From positions 62,001-126,000 of the forward strand of contig NZ_CP157005.1 in NCBI RefSeq assembly GCF_039904985.1: a stretch of DNA of 64,000 nt, in the 5' to 3' direction. Within the stretch, counting starts at the first letter, position 1. Every line of letters begins with the position of its first letter. The notes under the pieces were generated by a model. The model searched no databases. It saw only the letters and a program-made list of their open reading frames with translations, and had not been told where the DNA came from. The position numbers were made by a program, and so were the translations under genes. The stretch is from Methylomonas sp. AM2-LC (lineage in GTDB: Bacteria > Pseudomonadota > Gammaproteobacteria > Methylococcales > Methylomonadaceae). This document shows positions 17,221 through 28,852 of the stretch, piece after piece.

Positions 17221-19833
17221 CTAAACACTGTTAATTTCATCCAACAGAGTTTTTGCTAGAGTTTTCTGCTCGGAGTTGCCTTTGTTTAATACTTCTTCCG
17301 CAATAAGTTTTGCGGTTTCAGCATCACCCATGTCGATATAGGCTTTTGCCAGATCAATTTTGGTTTCAAATTCATCCATATCTGTTAAGTCAGCAACACC
17401 CAAATCATACTCTGAAAACTCATCCTTGTTATCAGTAACAGGCATATTAAAATCAAAATTGAAATCAAAACCACCTTGGTTTGTAACATCATCTGACTGT
17501 TGTTCCGATTCATTTTGCATTTGCAGACTCTCTCCTGCAAATAAATCAGCATCGGCAAAATAATCATCTTCTAACTGTAAAGTCTGCTCATGCTCCAGCT
17601 CTATAGTATTATCAGAATTGATTTTATCGGGTATAGGCTTTAACGTCTCAATATCAAATTTAAAATCGAAAGCATCTAAAGAGTTCTCAGTTTCTACGGG
17701 TAACACTTTTTCGCTTGCATCATTAAATGACAGATCGCCAAGATCAAACTCTATACTTTCAAAACTATTCTCTATTTTAGGCTGATCGATTTTTTCATTT
17801 AGATTAGCGGCTTCATGGCTTGTAACCGTAAAATCAAGACTGGTGGGATTAGAATCCGTGGAATCCAACGATGTTGTAAATCTTGAATCATTAAAATCAC
17901 TTGCTTCCATCTCAAAATCGTTATTATCGAAATGCCTATCGATACTTTCTATAATTGAACTTGAGATAAATGATTGTTCTAAATTAGTCGCTTGTAAACC
18001 GTTATCAACTGTTCCACCTAATACAGGTAAATCGACTACAATTTCCTGGGCCATCTCAGTTACTTTGCTCCAGAACGCCCTATCATCCTGTTTTCCTTTA
18101 GCAACTAATTCCTGCACATAATCTGAAAACCCTTGTTTGTTTTCGCCAGCATAAAAAACTTCCAGCAGTTTCAGCTTATAAACATCTTTTTCAGGTTCTT
18201 GATTAATAGCATGACGAATCAACTCTTCCGCTTGCTGATAACGGCCATATGCCAAATAAACGTCGGCTTCAGAAAGTGGATCGACTTCATTTTGTTCTGT
18301 ATCAAAAGCATCAAAATCGCTTGGAGTAAAATCACTAATAAAAGAACTTTCACCCACCATACCCACATCATAGAAAGCGGCTGAGTTTTCCATATCCAAA
18401 ATGGGTATAGACAGACTATTTTCTAGCTCTGGCATACTAATTTGATCATTATTGGCAAACATACTTTCTCTGCTGGTTTGCAAATCAATTGTACGTTTAC
18501 GCCACCACAACCAACCTAATACTGACAATAGGCAAAAACCCACACCTGCAACACTTAAATAGTAGGAGTCTGAGGTAAACAAACCTTGATCAGGTGCAGG
18601 TGCAGGTGCAGGTGCAGGTGTCGGAGTTTGAGCTATCGGCAAGGGTTGAGCAACGACAGGGAGTGGTATCGTTGTCTGTTGGGGTGGAACAGGAGCAGGC
18701 TCTGCTTTCACTGGAACTGGCTCTGCAACAGGAGATTGCACTGTTAACAAACTTGGCGTAGTTTGTGGAGAAGCTTTATCAGTATTTTGTAATTCAGATA
18801 ATTGTTGATCTTTAAGCGTCAACAATTGCTGCATCAACCCAAGCTGCTGCTCAAGTTTTTCAATTCGGGTTTGTAATTCTACACTTTTTCCGTCTGTCGA
18901 TTGCGCATTTGCAGCACTGCCACTCTGATCGGAAGCAATTTGATTTCCAGTTTGACTATTCGCATCAACTGGGGAAAGTAATTCTAACGGCTTACCATTT
19001 GATAATGGCGGTTTATGTCCGTCTGTATTTGCTTTTGATTTTTCTGCTGCCAGCGTAGTGGAACCAACAGCAGGTATTTTTAATTTAACACCCAATTTAA
19101 GCGCGTTAATGTTATTGCCAACAAAAGCCTCAGGATTGGCATTATGAATGGCTGCCATCATTTGATGAGGTGTGACACCCTGTTCGGCAGCCACTTTTTT
19201 GGCAATTTGCCACAAACTGTCCATAGACTTGGTTGGCCCAAATTCACCATTTATGGGTAAATTTGCATTATTGGTATCTGCTGCCAAAGCGGGTTGTGCT
19301 TGATGACGACGTTGACTATGATGCCTGGAAACTACTGCGGATGGCTTGCTATAGGTTGTCTCTAAAGACTGCGTGGCTTTTTCGTGAAAATTGCTATTAT
19401 CAGCCACTGAAAACTGTGGATTATTATAATTACTGGGCGGATCAATCAAAAGAGGAAATTCTTTATACTGACTGCCTTCTGCGCTAACTACTTCAAGTAA
19501 AACATCTAAAAATGGCTCAGTTAAAGCGTCCTGAGAAGTAAGTCTTACCACGATAGTATTATCAGATTTGATACTACTTTCAAACTTAATCTTGGATAGG
19601 AAATAACTCCATGGAACACCAGCACGATCGAATTTTTCAGGGGCTGCCACTCTGACTGCAATATCTCGCGGGTCTTCTCCAGCATCAACATGTAACCTGA
19701 TTTCGGCATTGAGATTTTGATTCAAAGCCGAATTCAATTGAATATCACCAATACTTAAGGCATAAACCGATGAAGGTGCCAAGATAGCAATACCCAAAAC
19801 TTTACTTAGTTTCCCCACTTTCATTTCCTTCAC
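17221..19833 (-). CDS. fimV: FimV-like peptidoglycan-binding membrane hub protein
   Basis: An 870-residue FimV-type protein. It has a signal peptide, then the FimV N-terminal domain (LSIGDIQLNSALNQNLNAEI), and a LysM-like segment at about residues 205-253 (S-L-W-Q-I-A-K-K). A coiled coil, a Pro/Ala-rich linker with tandem A-P, and one membrane segment (about residues 427-445) follow. The acidic cytoplasmic tail ends in a FimV C-terminal TPR motif (D-L-A-K-A-Y-I-D-M-G-D). In Pseudomonas FimV controls type IV pilus assembly and polar signalling. The GTG at 19833 has a GAGG site; an ATG at 19824 is the alternative. It is the last gene of the adk-leu-asd run; the truA gene that often follows is replaced by the island. 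Confidence 0.93.
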   Translation of the reverse strand: MKEMKVGKLSKVLGIAILAPSSVYALSIGDIQLNSALNQNLNAEIRLHVDAGEDPRDIAVRVAAPEKFDRAGVPWSYFLSKIKFESSIKSDNTIVVRLTSQDALTEPFLDVLLEVVSAEGSQYKEFPLLIDPPSNYNNPQFSVADNSNFHEKATQSLETTYSKPSAVVSRHHSQRRHQAQPALAADTNNANLPINGEFGPTKSMDSLWQIAKKVAAEQGVTPHQMMAAIHNANPEAFVGNNINALKLGVKLKIPAVGSTTLAAEKSKANTDGHKPPLSNGKPLELLSPVDANSQTGNQIASDQSGSAANAQSTDGKSVELQTRIEKLEQQLGLMQQLLTLKDQQLSELQNTDKASPQTTPSLLTVQSPVAEPVPVKAEPAPVPPQQTTIPLPVVAQPLPIAQTPTPAPAPAPAPDQGLFTSDSYYLSVAGVGFCLLSVLGWLWWRKRTIDLQTSRESMFANNDQISMPELENSLSIPILDMENSAAFYDVGMVGESSFISDFTPSDFDAFDTEQNEVDPLSEADVYLAYGRYQQAEELIRHAINQEPEKDVYKLKLLEVFYAGENKQGFSDYVQELVAKGKQDDRAFWSKVTEMAQEIVVDLPVLGGTVDNGLQATNLEQSFISSSIIESIDRHFDNNDFEMEASDFNDSRFTTSLDSTDSNPTSLDFTVTSHEAANLNEKIDQPKIENSFESIEFDLGDLSFNDASEKVLPVETENSLDAFDFKFDIETLKPIPDKINSDNTIELEHEQTLQLEDDYFADADLFAGESLQMQNESEQQSDDVTNQGGFDFNFDFNMPVTDNKDEFSEYDLGVADLTDMDEFETKIDLAKAYIDMGDAETAKLIAEEVLNKGNSEQKTLAKTLLDEINSV
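18591..18619. repeat. GCAGGT hexanucleotide tandem repeat in fimV
   Basis: About 4.8 tandem copies of GCAGGT (plus strand) encode alternating Ala-Pro in the FimV linker. Repeats of this kind can expand or contract in steps of two residues without shifting frame, varying the linker between the periplasmic domains and the membrane anchor. Confidence 0.8.
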
Positions 19834-19890
19834 TTATCATTACCTCAACAGCTTTAGCACTCAAAGTAAACACAGAGCTTGGATTATAGA

Positions 19891-20913
19891 CTACATGTAG
19901 TTTTTTGCTAAAATTTCTGCTATTTGAACACTGTTTAAAGCAGCGCCTTTTCTAACATTATCCCCTACCACCCAAAGATTTATGCCTTTTTCACAAGAAA
20001 TATCTTCTCGAATCCGACCCACATAAACATCATCATGTCCAGATGACTCGGTTACTGCAGTTGGATAGCCACCGTCAGCCCGCTCATCCAAGATACTGAT
20101 GCCGGGTGCATTTGACAACAGCTCACGCACCTGTTTTGCGGTAATTTTTTGCCGGGTTTCTATGTGTACTGCCTCAGAATGCCCAAAAAACACAGGAACT
20201 CGCACGGCAGTTGGATTAACCATAATCTGCTTATCGCCCATAATTTTCTGGGTTTCCCAAACCATTTTCATTTCTTCTTTTGTATATCCATTATCCATAA
20301 ACACATCAATCTGGGGAATTACATTGAATGCGATTTGTTTTGGATAAACACTGGCAACTATCGGTTTTGCATTTAACAAATTAGCCGTTTGCGTTGCCAA
20401 TTCAGTGATGGCATCCTTACCGGTACCAGAAACAGCTTGATAGGTAGCAACATTGATACGTGTAATACCTACAGCATCGTATATTGGTTTTAAAGCCACC
20501 AACATTTGAATGGTAGAACAATTTGGGTTCGCAATAATGCCACGATTGGTATATTCAGCAATTTTTTCTGGGTTTACCTCCGGCACCACTAAAGGTATAT
20601 CATCATCATATCGAAACTGTGATGTATTATCAATGACTACGCACCCTGCTGCTGCTGCCTTTGGAGCATATTCGGCAGAAACACTGGCTCCCGGTGAAAA
20701 TAGGCCTATCTGTACTTTTGAAAAATCAAAATCAGCCAGATCTTTAACAACCAAAGCCTCGCCTCTAAAGGCAATGCGCTTGCCTGCCGAACGCTCACTG
20801 GCCAAAGCGTAAAGAGTATTCACTGGAAAATTTCGCTCTTCCAGAATAGAAATCATCGCCTCACCTACTGCACCAGTAGCACCTACGACAGCAATATTAT
20901 ACGTTTTTGACAT
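19891..20913 (-). CDS. asd: Aspartate-semialdehyde dehydrogenase
   Basis: Asd reduces aspartyl-phosphate to aspartate semialdehyde, the branch point to lysine/diaminopimelate, threonine and methionine. The 340-residue protein has an N-terminal NADP-binding loop (VVGATGAVGEAM) and the active-site Cys132 in NPNCSTIQ. The His-containing motif near residue 245 (F-F-G-H-S-E) is also present. Length is normal for the family. It starts 2 nt after leuB ends and lies in the leuC-leuD-leuB-asd-fimV order known from other gammaproteobacteria. The stop codon is TAG. Confidence 0.97.
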   Translation of the reverse strand: MSKTYNIAVVGATGAVGEAMISILEERNFPVNTLYALASERSAGKRIAFRGEALVVKDLADFDFSKVQIGLFSPGASVSAEYAPKAAAAGCVVIDNTSQFRYDDDIPLVVPEVNPEKIAEYTNRGIIANPNCSTIQMLVALKPIYDAVGITRINVATYQAVSGTGKDAITELATQTANLLNAKPIVASVYPKQIAFNVIPQIDVFMDNGYTKEEMKMVWETQKIMGDKQIMVNPTAVRVPVFFGHSEAVHIETRQKITAKQVRELLSNAPGISILDERADGGYPTAVTESSGHDDVYVGRIREDISCEKGINLWVVGDNVRKGAALNSVQIAEILAKNYM

Positions 20914-20915
20914 AA

Positions 20916-21998
20916 TCAGCTTACCCTTAAAGCATTTAAAACAGCATCACCCATGCCAGAAGTACTCACCTTAACCATACCTTCAGAATAAATATCTGCA
21001 GTTCGAACATTCGCATCCAAAGCATCGTTCACCGCTTTTTGAATTCGATCGGCTGCTTCTGCTTCGTTAAAGGTGTAACGCAACATCATAGCAACCGATA
21101 AAATTGTTGCCAGTGGATTAGCAATCCCTTTTCCAGCGATATCCGGTGCCGAACCATGTATGGGTTCATACATACCTTTTGCATTTGCGTCTAAGGCGGC
21201 AGAAGGTAGCATACCAATTGATCCGGTTAACATGGCAGCCGTATCGGAAAGAATATCGCCAAACATATTGGTAGTTACAATCACATCAAATTGTTTAGGC
21301 GCTCTTACCAATTGCATTGCTGCATTATCCACATACATATGGCTAAGTTGCACATCTGGATATTCTTTACCCACCTCAGTGACGACATTACGCCATAACT
21401 CAGTACATTCCAATACATTAGCTTTATCAACCGAACATAGTTTTTTACTACGCTTTTGAGCAATTCTATATGCCGAATGTGCAATTCTGCGTATCTCTGA
21501 CTCATTATAAATTTTGGTGTTAAAACCTTGCTTTTCACCATTTTCTAACGTACGTATGCCGCGTGGCTCACCAAAATAAATACCACCCGTTAATTCACGC
21601 ACTATCATCAAATCCAAACCAGAGACAACATCAGGTTTTAACGTTGAGGCATCGACCAGTTGTGGATACAAAAAGGCAGGGCGTAAATTTGAGAATAGGG
21701 CAAGTTCCGAGCGAACGCCCAACAAACCGCGCTCTGGACGAACGGCATGCGCCAATCCTTCCCATTTTGGACCGCCGACAGCGCCCAACAGTACTGCATC
21801 TGCATTTTTACACAAATTCAATGTCTGTTGAGGCAAAGGCGTTCCGAAAGCGTCATATGCGGCTCCACCAATCAACGCTTGATCGCACACTAATCCCAAG
21901 TCCATATCGGTATTCAAATAATTCAAAACCTTAATCGCTTCGCTAATGATTTCAGGTCCTATACCGTCTCCAGACAGAACTGCAATTTTTTTTGGCAT
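20916..21998 (-). CDS. leuB: 3-isopropylmalate dehydrogenase
   Basis: LeuB oxidatively decarboxylates 3-isopropylmalate in leucine synthesis. The 360-residue length is typical. Visible features are L-S-G-D-G-I-G-P-E at the N-terminus, G-A-V-G-G-P-K-W, the substrate loop [25 protein letters not shown] metal-binding aspartates, and [14 protein letters not shown]. It follows leuD by 12 nt and precedes asd by 2 nt, so all are in one transcript. Confidence 0.97.
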   Translation of the reverse strand: MPKKIAVLSGDGIGPEIISEAIKVLNYLNTDMDLGLVCDQALIGGAAYDAFGTPLPQQTLNLCKNADAVLLGAVGGPKWEGLAHAVRPERGLLGVRSELALFSNLRPAFLYPQLVDASTLKPDVVSGLDLMIVRELTGGIYFGEPRGIRTLENGEKQGFNTKIYNESEIRRIAHSAYRIAQKRSKKLCSVDKANVLECTELWRNVVTEVGKEYPDVQLSHMYVDNAAMQLVRAPKQFDVIVTTNMFGDILSDTAAMLTGSIGMLPSAALDANAKGMYEPIHGSAPDIAGKGIANPLATILSVAMMLRYTFNEAEAADRIQKAVNDALDANVRTADIYSEGMVKVSTSGMGDAVLNALRVS

Positions 21999-22010
21999 TA
22001 TGTTTCCTGT

Positions 22011-22658
22011 TTAACGTATCGATGCTTCTTTGAACAACCAGGGAGCACGCTTGGCCCTCTCGATTTCATAGGCTTTAATTTTATCGGCAAGCAACAAGGT
22101 CTGTGCTATATCATCCAAACCGTTTAATAAACGATAACGACGATTTTCATCGATATTAAAAGCAATTTTTTGTCCACTCGGAGTAATAATGGTTTGTGCA
22201 GATAACGAAATGGTTAATTGATAGCCATCCTTAATTTCGCTAAATAACTGATCAATCAACTCAGCAGACAGTATTATGGGTAAAATTCCATTTTTAAAAC
22301 AATTGTTATAAAAGATATCTGCAAAGCTTGTGGCAATAATGGCATAAAAGCCATAGTCCTCCAATGCCCAAGGCGCATGCTCACGTGAAGAGCCACACCC
22401 AAAGTTTTCTCGGGTCAATAAAATTTGCGCACCTTGATATTGAGGTAAATTAAGCACAAAATCTGGATTTTTGGGTCTGACACTACAATCCATTTCCGGC
22501 TCACCTCTATCAAGGTAACGCCATTCATCAAATAAATACGGACCAAAACCCGCGCGCCGAATTGATTTTAAAAACTGTTTGGGAATAATCGCATCTGTAT
22601 CAACATTGGCGCGATCCAACGGCACTACTAAAGCAGTCAATTCAGTAAAGGCTTTCAT
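22011..22658 (-). CDS. leuD: 3-isopropylmalate dehydratase small subunit
   Basis: LeuD is the small (swivel-domain) subunit that pairs with LeuC to isomerise 2- to 3-isopropylmalate. The 215-residue protein has [18 protein letters not shown] and the conserved [15 protein letters not shown] loop. I chose the ATG at 22658, which has an AGGAG site 7 nt upstream, over an in-frame TTG at 22676 that would overlap leuC. It begins 4 nt after the leuC stop. Confidence 0.96.
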   Translation of the reverse strand: MKAFTELTALVVPLDRANVDTDAIIPKQFLKSIRRAGFGPYLFDEWRYLDRGEPEMDCSVRPKNPDFVLNLPQYQGAQILLTRENFGCGSSREHAPWALEDYGFYAIIATSFADIFYNNCFKNGILPIILSAELIDQLFSEIKDGYQLTISLSAQTIITPSGQKIAFNIDENRRYRLLNGLDDIAQTLLLADKIKAYEIERAKRAPWLFKEASIR

Positions 22659-22662
22659 ATTT

Positions 22663-24075
22663 TTACTCCTGCTCAAATTCAGTCACATTAACAAAATGAC
22701 CAGCAATTGCGGCGGCGGCAGCCATAGCAGGACTAACTAAATGCGTGCGCCCGCCGTAACCTTGCCGTCCTTCAAAGTTACGATTTGAAGTTGATGCGCA
22801 ATGCTCTCCAGGCTCTAATCGATCAGCATTCATCGCTAAACACATAGAGCAGCCAGGATCACGCCATTCAAAACCTGCCTCAATAAAAATTTTATCTAAT
22901 CCTTCCGCTTCAGCTTGTTTTTTAATCAGCCCAGAACCTGGAACCACTAACACCTGCTTAACAGTAGCAGCCTGTTTGCCACCACGCACCACGGCAGCTG
23001 CCTGACGTAAGTCTTCAATTCGCGAATTGGTACAAGAACCAATAAATACCTTATCCACAGGAATTTCGGTAATTTTTTGTCCAGCCTTTAGACCCATATA
23101 GTTGAGGGCACGTAGCATCCCTTCCCGTTTTACGGTATCTGCTTCGGCAGCAGGATCGGGCACATGACCATCAATTGCTACCACCATTTCTGGCGAAGTT
23201 CCCCAAGTGACTTGTGGTTTTAACTCACTCACATCAACATCAAGTACCTTATCAAACACAGCATCGCTATCAGAATGCAATTTTTGCCAGTAACGTACAG
23301 CCATATGCCAATCATCACCTTGCGGAGCGTAAGGTCGGCCTTGATAATAATCTACCGTGATATCATCAACGGCAATTAACCCTGCTCTGGCACCTGCTTC
23401 TATCGCCATATTGCAAACTGTCATACGGCCTTCCATGGATAAATTACGTATTGCTTCTCCTGCAAATTCAATTGTATAACCAGTGCCACCCGCAGTTCCA
23501 ATCCGACCAATAATAGCCAGCACTATATCTTTGGCAGTTACACCAACGGGCGTTCTCCCATTAACATTAATTAAAAAGTTTTTAGCTTTTTTTTGTACTA
23601 AGCATTGCGTTGCAAGTGCATGCTCCACTTCCGAAGTTCCAATACCAAAAGCAAGTGCAGCCGAAGCGCCATGTGTCGAAGTATGAGAATCGCCACAAAC
23701 TACGGTCATTCCGGGCAATGTTGCTCCTTGTTCAGGCCCAACAACATGCACAATACCTTGACGTATATCATGCATACCAAATTCGGTAATCGCAAATTCC
23801 TCACAATTTTTATCGAGTGTATCCACTTGCAAACGAGAAACTGCATCAGCAATTCCCTGATCACGTTGAGTGGTTGGTACATTGTGATCGGCCACTGCCA
23901 AATTTCTGGATATACGCCAAGGCTTGCGGTTGGCTAATCGCAAGCCGTCAAATGCTTGCGGAGAGGTTACTTCGTGTAATAATTGCCGATCTATATAAAT
24001 TAGCGACGAACCATCTTCCTCAGTAGCGACCAGATGATCATCCCAAAGTTTGTCGTATAAAGTTTTACCCGCCAT
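22663..24075 (-). CDS. leuC: 3-isopropylmalate dehydratase large subunit
   Basis: LeuC carries the [4Fe-4S] cluster of isopropylmalate isomerase. The 470-residue protein shows [12 protein letters not shown] near residue 130, the first cluster-region motif F-I-G-S-C-T-N-S-R, and the two-Cys motif [11 protein letters not shown] near residue 410, with R-N-F-E-G-R-Q-G afterwards. Length is standard. It follows adk by 38 bp and is coupled to leuD. Confidence 0.97.
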   Translation of the reverse strand: MAGKTLYDKLWDDHLVATEEDGSSLIYIDRQLLHEVTSPQAFDGLRLANRKPWRISRNLAVADHNVPTTQRDQGIADAVSRLQVDTLDKNCEEFAITEFGMHDIRQGIVHVVGPEQGATLPGMTVVCGDSHTSTHGASAALAFGIGTSEVEHALATQCLVQKKAKNFLINVNGRTPVGVTAKDIVLAIIGRIGTAGGTGYTIEFAGEAIRNLSMEGRMTVCNMAIEAGARAGLIAVDDITVDYYQGRPYAPQGDDWHMAVRYWQKLHSDSDAVFDKVLDVDVSELKPQVTWGTSPEMVVAIDGHVPDPAAEADTVKREGMLRALNYMGLKAGQKITEIPVDKVFIGSCTNSRIEDLRQAAAVVRGGKQAATVKQVLVVPGSGLIKKQAEAEGLDKIFIEAGFEWRDPGCSMCLAMNADRLEPGEHCASTSNRNFEGRQGYGGRTHLVSPAMAAAAAIAGHFVNVTEFEQE

Positions 24076-24113
24076 TGCTACTTTCCAAATGGGTTAATTT
24101 ATTCAAAATTCGT

Positions 24114-25134
<1,021 letters not shown>

Positions 25135-26508
25135 GTGAGAATAATTATGTTGTTTTGCATGCTTTTTTTTACAGCATCCAGAGCTCAAGGGCAAGCGCTT
25201 GCTTATTTTGACGGGCAACTTATTACTTCACCTAACCTTGACTCGCTTTTAAGCCAATCCGAAGGTAGTTTCGATTTAAAAGTGGTTAATACGTCTACCG
25301 GAAATTATGTAACCTTTACTGAAACAGTTACTAATTCTGATATATTTAACGGCTCCACCGCAGCATTAGCTGCAGATGTTAAAGCCCTATTAAATAGTCG
25401 CACCCCAGTAACTATTGATGGACTTTCGCTTTCAGTCAATTGTTATAACAGTTCCAATGTTCAGATTGGTTCTAATTTCAATAGCTGCTTCGACTTAGTA
25501 GGAACCGGATCCAAAGAACAGCAAACGACGAATGCCTTGACCTCAGCTACAACAGTCAACTTGCAACTTAACCGAACTACCACTGAAATTAGCAATTCAT
25601 TACAGTCCATGCGCACGTTGCGGGATAATCCGGGCACATCCAAACAGGGGGCTGGCGCTGGTGATGTTTATGAATTAATGGGGCCTATTGGCTTGTTTTT
25701 TAATGCTGGCGGCACATTCGGCACGATTAACTCTACCAATACTCTTGCCGGCTACCATACCTACACGCGCAATTTTAATACCGGATTGGATTACAAAATT
25801 AATGAGCGGCTAGTAACTGGTCTACTATTTGGTTACACCAGTTCAGCTGTCAATGTAGGTGACAATGGCGGTAGTTTTGATGCCAATATTTTTAGAGTTT
25901 CTCCTTACTTCAGCCTGTCACCTACTGATGATACCTATGTTGATTTTTCAGTAGGCTATGCGCACCATGACAATAATTCGCAACGTAACTGCCTGTTTTG
26001 CCTAAGCTCTGCAACTGCCAACTTCGGTACCGAGGAATACAATATACTCACAGGCTTGGGCTATACGCATAGTTTTGGGGCATTAAGTCTGCGTGGATAC
26101 GGTCAGGCATCGTCTATCTATATGGATATCGGTGGCTATAGTGAAAGCGGCACTGCACTGACAGGCTTGCTAAATGTCAGCAACCAGCACGTGCTATCTA
26201 TTACCAGCACTTTTGGCACAGAATTGAGTTACTCAACCAGTATGCCATTTGGTGTGGTTATTCCACGAGTATTTGGTGAATGGGTGCGCGAATATGCTAA
26301 TGACACTAGACAGGTGCAAGCGGTGATTCAAGGTGGCGGCTCTACTACTATTAGTGCTGGCGCAATAGGTAAAGATTGGGCCAATCTCGGAGCCGGGGTA
26401 CAAATGGTACTGCCGAATGGCTTATCTAGCCTGATCAATTATCGCTCAATGGTCATGCAAGGCGCCGTCAATCACAGCATAGAAGGAACCTTGCGACTAG
26501 AATTTTAA
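25135..26508 (+). CDS. Autotransporter-domain outer membrane protein
   Basis: A 457-residue protein with a signal peptide (MLFFTASRAQGQA). A short, Ser/Thr/Asn-rich passenger follows (to about residue 165). The C-terminal beta-barrel of about 280 residues has alternating aromatic strands and ends in R-L-E-F, the terminal Phe expected for BAM-dependent barrels. This matches autotransporter beta domains (type V secretion) with an unusually small passenger. The GTG at 25135 is preferred because GGAGG lies 5 nt upstream; a TTG at 25123 is upstream of that site. The gene converges with the caspase gene 14 bp away. A Cys pair (C-L-F-C) sits in a barrel loop. Substrate or ligand unknown. Confidence 0.8.
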   Translation: MRIIMLFCMLFFTASRAQGQALAYFDGQLITSPNLDSLLSQSEGSFDLKVVNTSTGNYVTFTETVTNSDIFNGSTAALAADVKALLNSRTPVTIDGLSLSVNCYNSSNVQIGSNFNSCFDLVGTGSKEQQTTNALTSATTVNLQLNRTTTEISNSLQSMRTLRDNPGTSKQGAGAGDVYELMGPIGLFFNAGGTFGTINSTNTLAGYHTYTRNFNTGLDYKINERLVTGLLFGYTSSAVNVGDNGGSFDANIFRVSPYFSLSPTDDTYVDFSVGYAHHDNNSQRNCLFCLSSATANFGTEEYNILTGLGYTHSFGALSLRGYGQASSIYMDIGGYSESGTALTGLLNVSNQHVLSITSTFGTELSYSTSMPFGVVIPRVFGEWVREYANDTRQVQAVIQGGGSTTISAGAIGKDWANLGAGVQMVLPNGLSSLINYRSMVMQGAVNHSIEGTLRLEF

Positions 26509-26522
26509 ATTAATATTCTGTA

Positions 26523-28781
26523 TCAAGCTTCAGGTACAAAAAAGAACGGGCTACCTTCATGCCCTGCATGCTGCAAGGGCGCGTATTGCGGAGACTGCTC
26601 AAACCCTGCGCGTGCCGCTACCAATCTAACTTGATTAGAAACATCTCGAAAAATATCATAATCCTCAATCACGCGCTGATTGCTACGTAATACTTTTAAA
26701 AAGGCATTGGCAAATACGGAATGATCGCCACCACCTAAATCCATCACGGGCTGCACGCCACCGGAAGTAAGCACCGTGCGTGCTTTTCGACTGTTCATGG
26801 CTTTCAGCCAGCGGTCGCGCTTAGCATCATCCATACCCTCGGGCAACTTAGCAACCGCAGATCCTGTCAATGCGCCTGAATAACAGGAATCTGCCACTAC
26901 CATGATATGTCGAGCAGCCATAATGCTTAGATACTCAGTAATATTTTCGCTAGAAATCCAGTTGGCTGCATTTCCCACTTCCGAATCCACAGGTAACCAG
27001 TAAGCCGTTTGTGATTTTTTGTCAATTTCGCCATGACCCGCATAATAAATAACTAAATTATCCTGTTCAGTGAGTTTTTGACTCATTTCGTTCAACGCCG
27101 ACATAATGGCGTGTCGGTCGGCATTGACTAAAAGCTTAGTTTTAAAGCCATAACGCTCGCGTAATACTAATTCCACACTTTTAGCGTCATTAATCGGTGT
27201 TTTTAAATCTGGATAAGCCTTATAGTCGTTATTACCGATGATCAGAGCGTAAAATTTACCAAACTGAACATCTCCAAACTGATTACCCTTTCTGGTATCT
27301 GTAACTGGAAAAGTCTCTTGAGTAGTGGCTTCTGCAGTCTGTATACGTACATTCAAATTACTGCTTTGATTCGATTTATCAGTTGCCAGAAAATGCACTT
27401 CATTTTCTGTTCCCTTTAAAACAATATCGGTTTCAAAGCGGCCATTGGCATCAACAATTAACGGTTTATCGTTTAACAATAACTTGCGTAACCCATTTTT
27501 AGTATTAATGTGGCCAACTAGGTGCTTGCTGGCTTCGCCAATAGCAAATTGAATACTGGGTATACCACGCGTGACAGTCATCGGCGGCTCTAAAAGCTCG
27601 ATATCTGGCCCATCTCCCATGGCTACTTGCGTTGCCGTTTGTTGTTCTAATTTTTCTTTGAGGCTGGCAATATCACGCGCTTGTTGCTGTAAGGCTAGTT
27701 TGCGCTCATCAATCTGGGAACGATCAAGTTTACTGCCGGATGTTAACCAACCTGTCAGTTCCGCAGATTGGTTTTGATAGCTGACGATTTTTTCATTCAG
27801 GCGATTTTCCAGGTCAACTTTGGCATTGTCCACGGTTTTAACGCTGGATTTATCTTTACGTGCAGTTGCCAATTCCTGTTTCATGGTTTGCCGTTCAGCA
27901 CTCATTGCTTGCGTAAGAGTCGCTAATTTGGCTTGTTGCGATTTCAGTTGATTTTCTTTATCTCGCAGTTGAACCTCCAATGCCTCAGTTTCAGCACTAC
28001 CGCTTGGCGTTGCAGATTTTTGTTGTTGCAGCTTGGTTTTTAGTGCTTCCAATTCATCTTGAGCGCGACGCAAGCTGTCTTGTTGCTGTAAAGCTTCTTC
28101 ACGCGTATTTTTTAACTGATCGCGTAATTGTTCTGTTTCCTGATGAGATTTGGCTACTTCTTGTCGCAAAGCAGCCACTTCCTGACTACTGATAGAGGTT
28201 GCATTCACGGCTGGTGTAAATTGCAGACCGGCATCATCCAAGCCTGCAGATTTACGATACCAACGCAACGCTGTTTCCTGATTCTGCGGCACGCCCAACC
28301 CTTTTTCGTAAAGATGACCGAGATTTAATTGCGCTTGAAAATTACCTTGATTTGCCGATTTCTCATACCATTGAGCTGCTGCTTGATAATCGGCTTGCGC
28401 TCCTAAACCTTTCTCGAAAATTTCACCTACGTATAATTGCGCGGCAGCGTCGCCTTCCTGGGCTTTTGGCAACCAAATTTTTAAGGCACTGGCATAATTA
28501 GCGCGATCATAGGCGACATATTCACCTCCGCGTACTTCGCAATCCGCTGCACTGGTGCGCACAGGGCGGCGTTGAGTAAGATAGGTGGCTTCCGCACCCA
28601 AGCGGCGCACTTGCCCCGGCAATAAACAATCAACAACTAAAAGCTTATTGGTATCCTGAATAGAAAAACCTTCGGTTGCCTTGTCCATTTCGGCTTTACC
28701 TACCTCATGAGCACACGCATTTAATAAAATGGCAGCGATGCAAACCGCCAAACGCCGAACCTGAAAACTTTTTAAATACAT
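26523..28781 (-). CDS. Lipoprotein with Sel1 repeats, coiled coil and caspase-like (C14) domain
   Basis: A 752-residue protein. The lipobox L-N-A-C23 with Ala at +2 predicts outer-membrane lipidation. Two Sel1-type repeats follow (about residues 113-185, e.g. the YVGEIFEKGLGAQADYQAA segment), then a long Gln/Lys/Glu-rich coiled coil (about 205-390) and a beta-rich region. A metacaspase-like domain begins at about residue 512 (F-Y-A-L-I-I-G-N-N-D-Y). The catalytic pair is His583 in Y-Y-A-G-H-G-E and Cys633 in D-S-C-Y-S-G, both intact, so a cleavage preference after basic residues is plausible. It lies next to a lipoprotein hydrolase on the same strand and a divergent membrane Ser/Thr kinase. 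The substrate is unknown. Confidence 0.92.
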   Translation of the reverse strand: MYLKSFQVRRLAVCIAAILLNACAHEVGKAEMDKATEGFSIQDTNKLLVVDCLLPGQVRRLGAEATYLTQRRPVRTSAADCEVRGGEYVAYDRANYASALKIWLPKAQEGDAAAQLYVGEIFEKGLGAQADYQAAAQWYEKSANQGNFQAQLNLGHLYEKGLGVPQNQETALRWYRKSAGLDDAGLQFTPAVNATSISSQEVAALRQEVAKSHQETEQLRDQLKNTREEALQQQDSLRRAQDELEALKTKLQQQKSATPSGSAETEALEVQLRDKENQLKSQQAKLATLTQAMSAERQTMKQELATARKDKSSVKTVDNAKVDLENRLNEKIVSYQNQSAELTGWLTSGSKLDRSQIDERKLALQQQARDIASLKEKLEQQTATQVAMGDGPDIELLEPPMTVTRGIPSIQFAIGEASKHLVGHINTKNGLRKLLLNDKPLIVDANGRFETDIVLKGTENEVHFLATDKSNQSSNLNVRIQTAEATTQETFPVTDTRKGNQFGDVQFGKFYALIIGNNDYKAYPDLKTPINDAKSVELVLRERYGFKTKLLVNADRHAIMSALNEMSQKLTEQDNLVIYYAGHGEIDKKSQTAYWLPVDSEVGNAANWISSENITEYLSIMAARHIMVVADSCYSGALTGSAVAKLPEGMDDAKRDRWLKAMNSRKARTVLTSGGVQPVMDLGGGDHSVFANAFLKVLRSNQRVIEDYDIFRDVSNQVRLVAARAGFEQSPQYAPLQHAGHEGSPFFFVPEA

Positions 28782-28852
28782 AAGGAGCCGCCTGATGAAT
28801 AACAGAAATACCTACATTGAACATAGCAGAAAACGTCTTGACTGACAAATAA

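Noticed and set aside
18591..18619. Short tandem repeats as part of a CRISPR array
   Set aside because: Six-base units without spacers inside a coding sequence; no CRISPR array or cas gene exists in the window.
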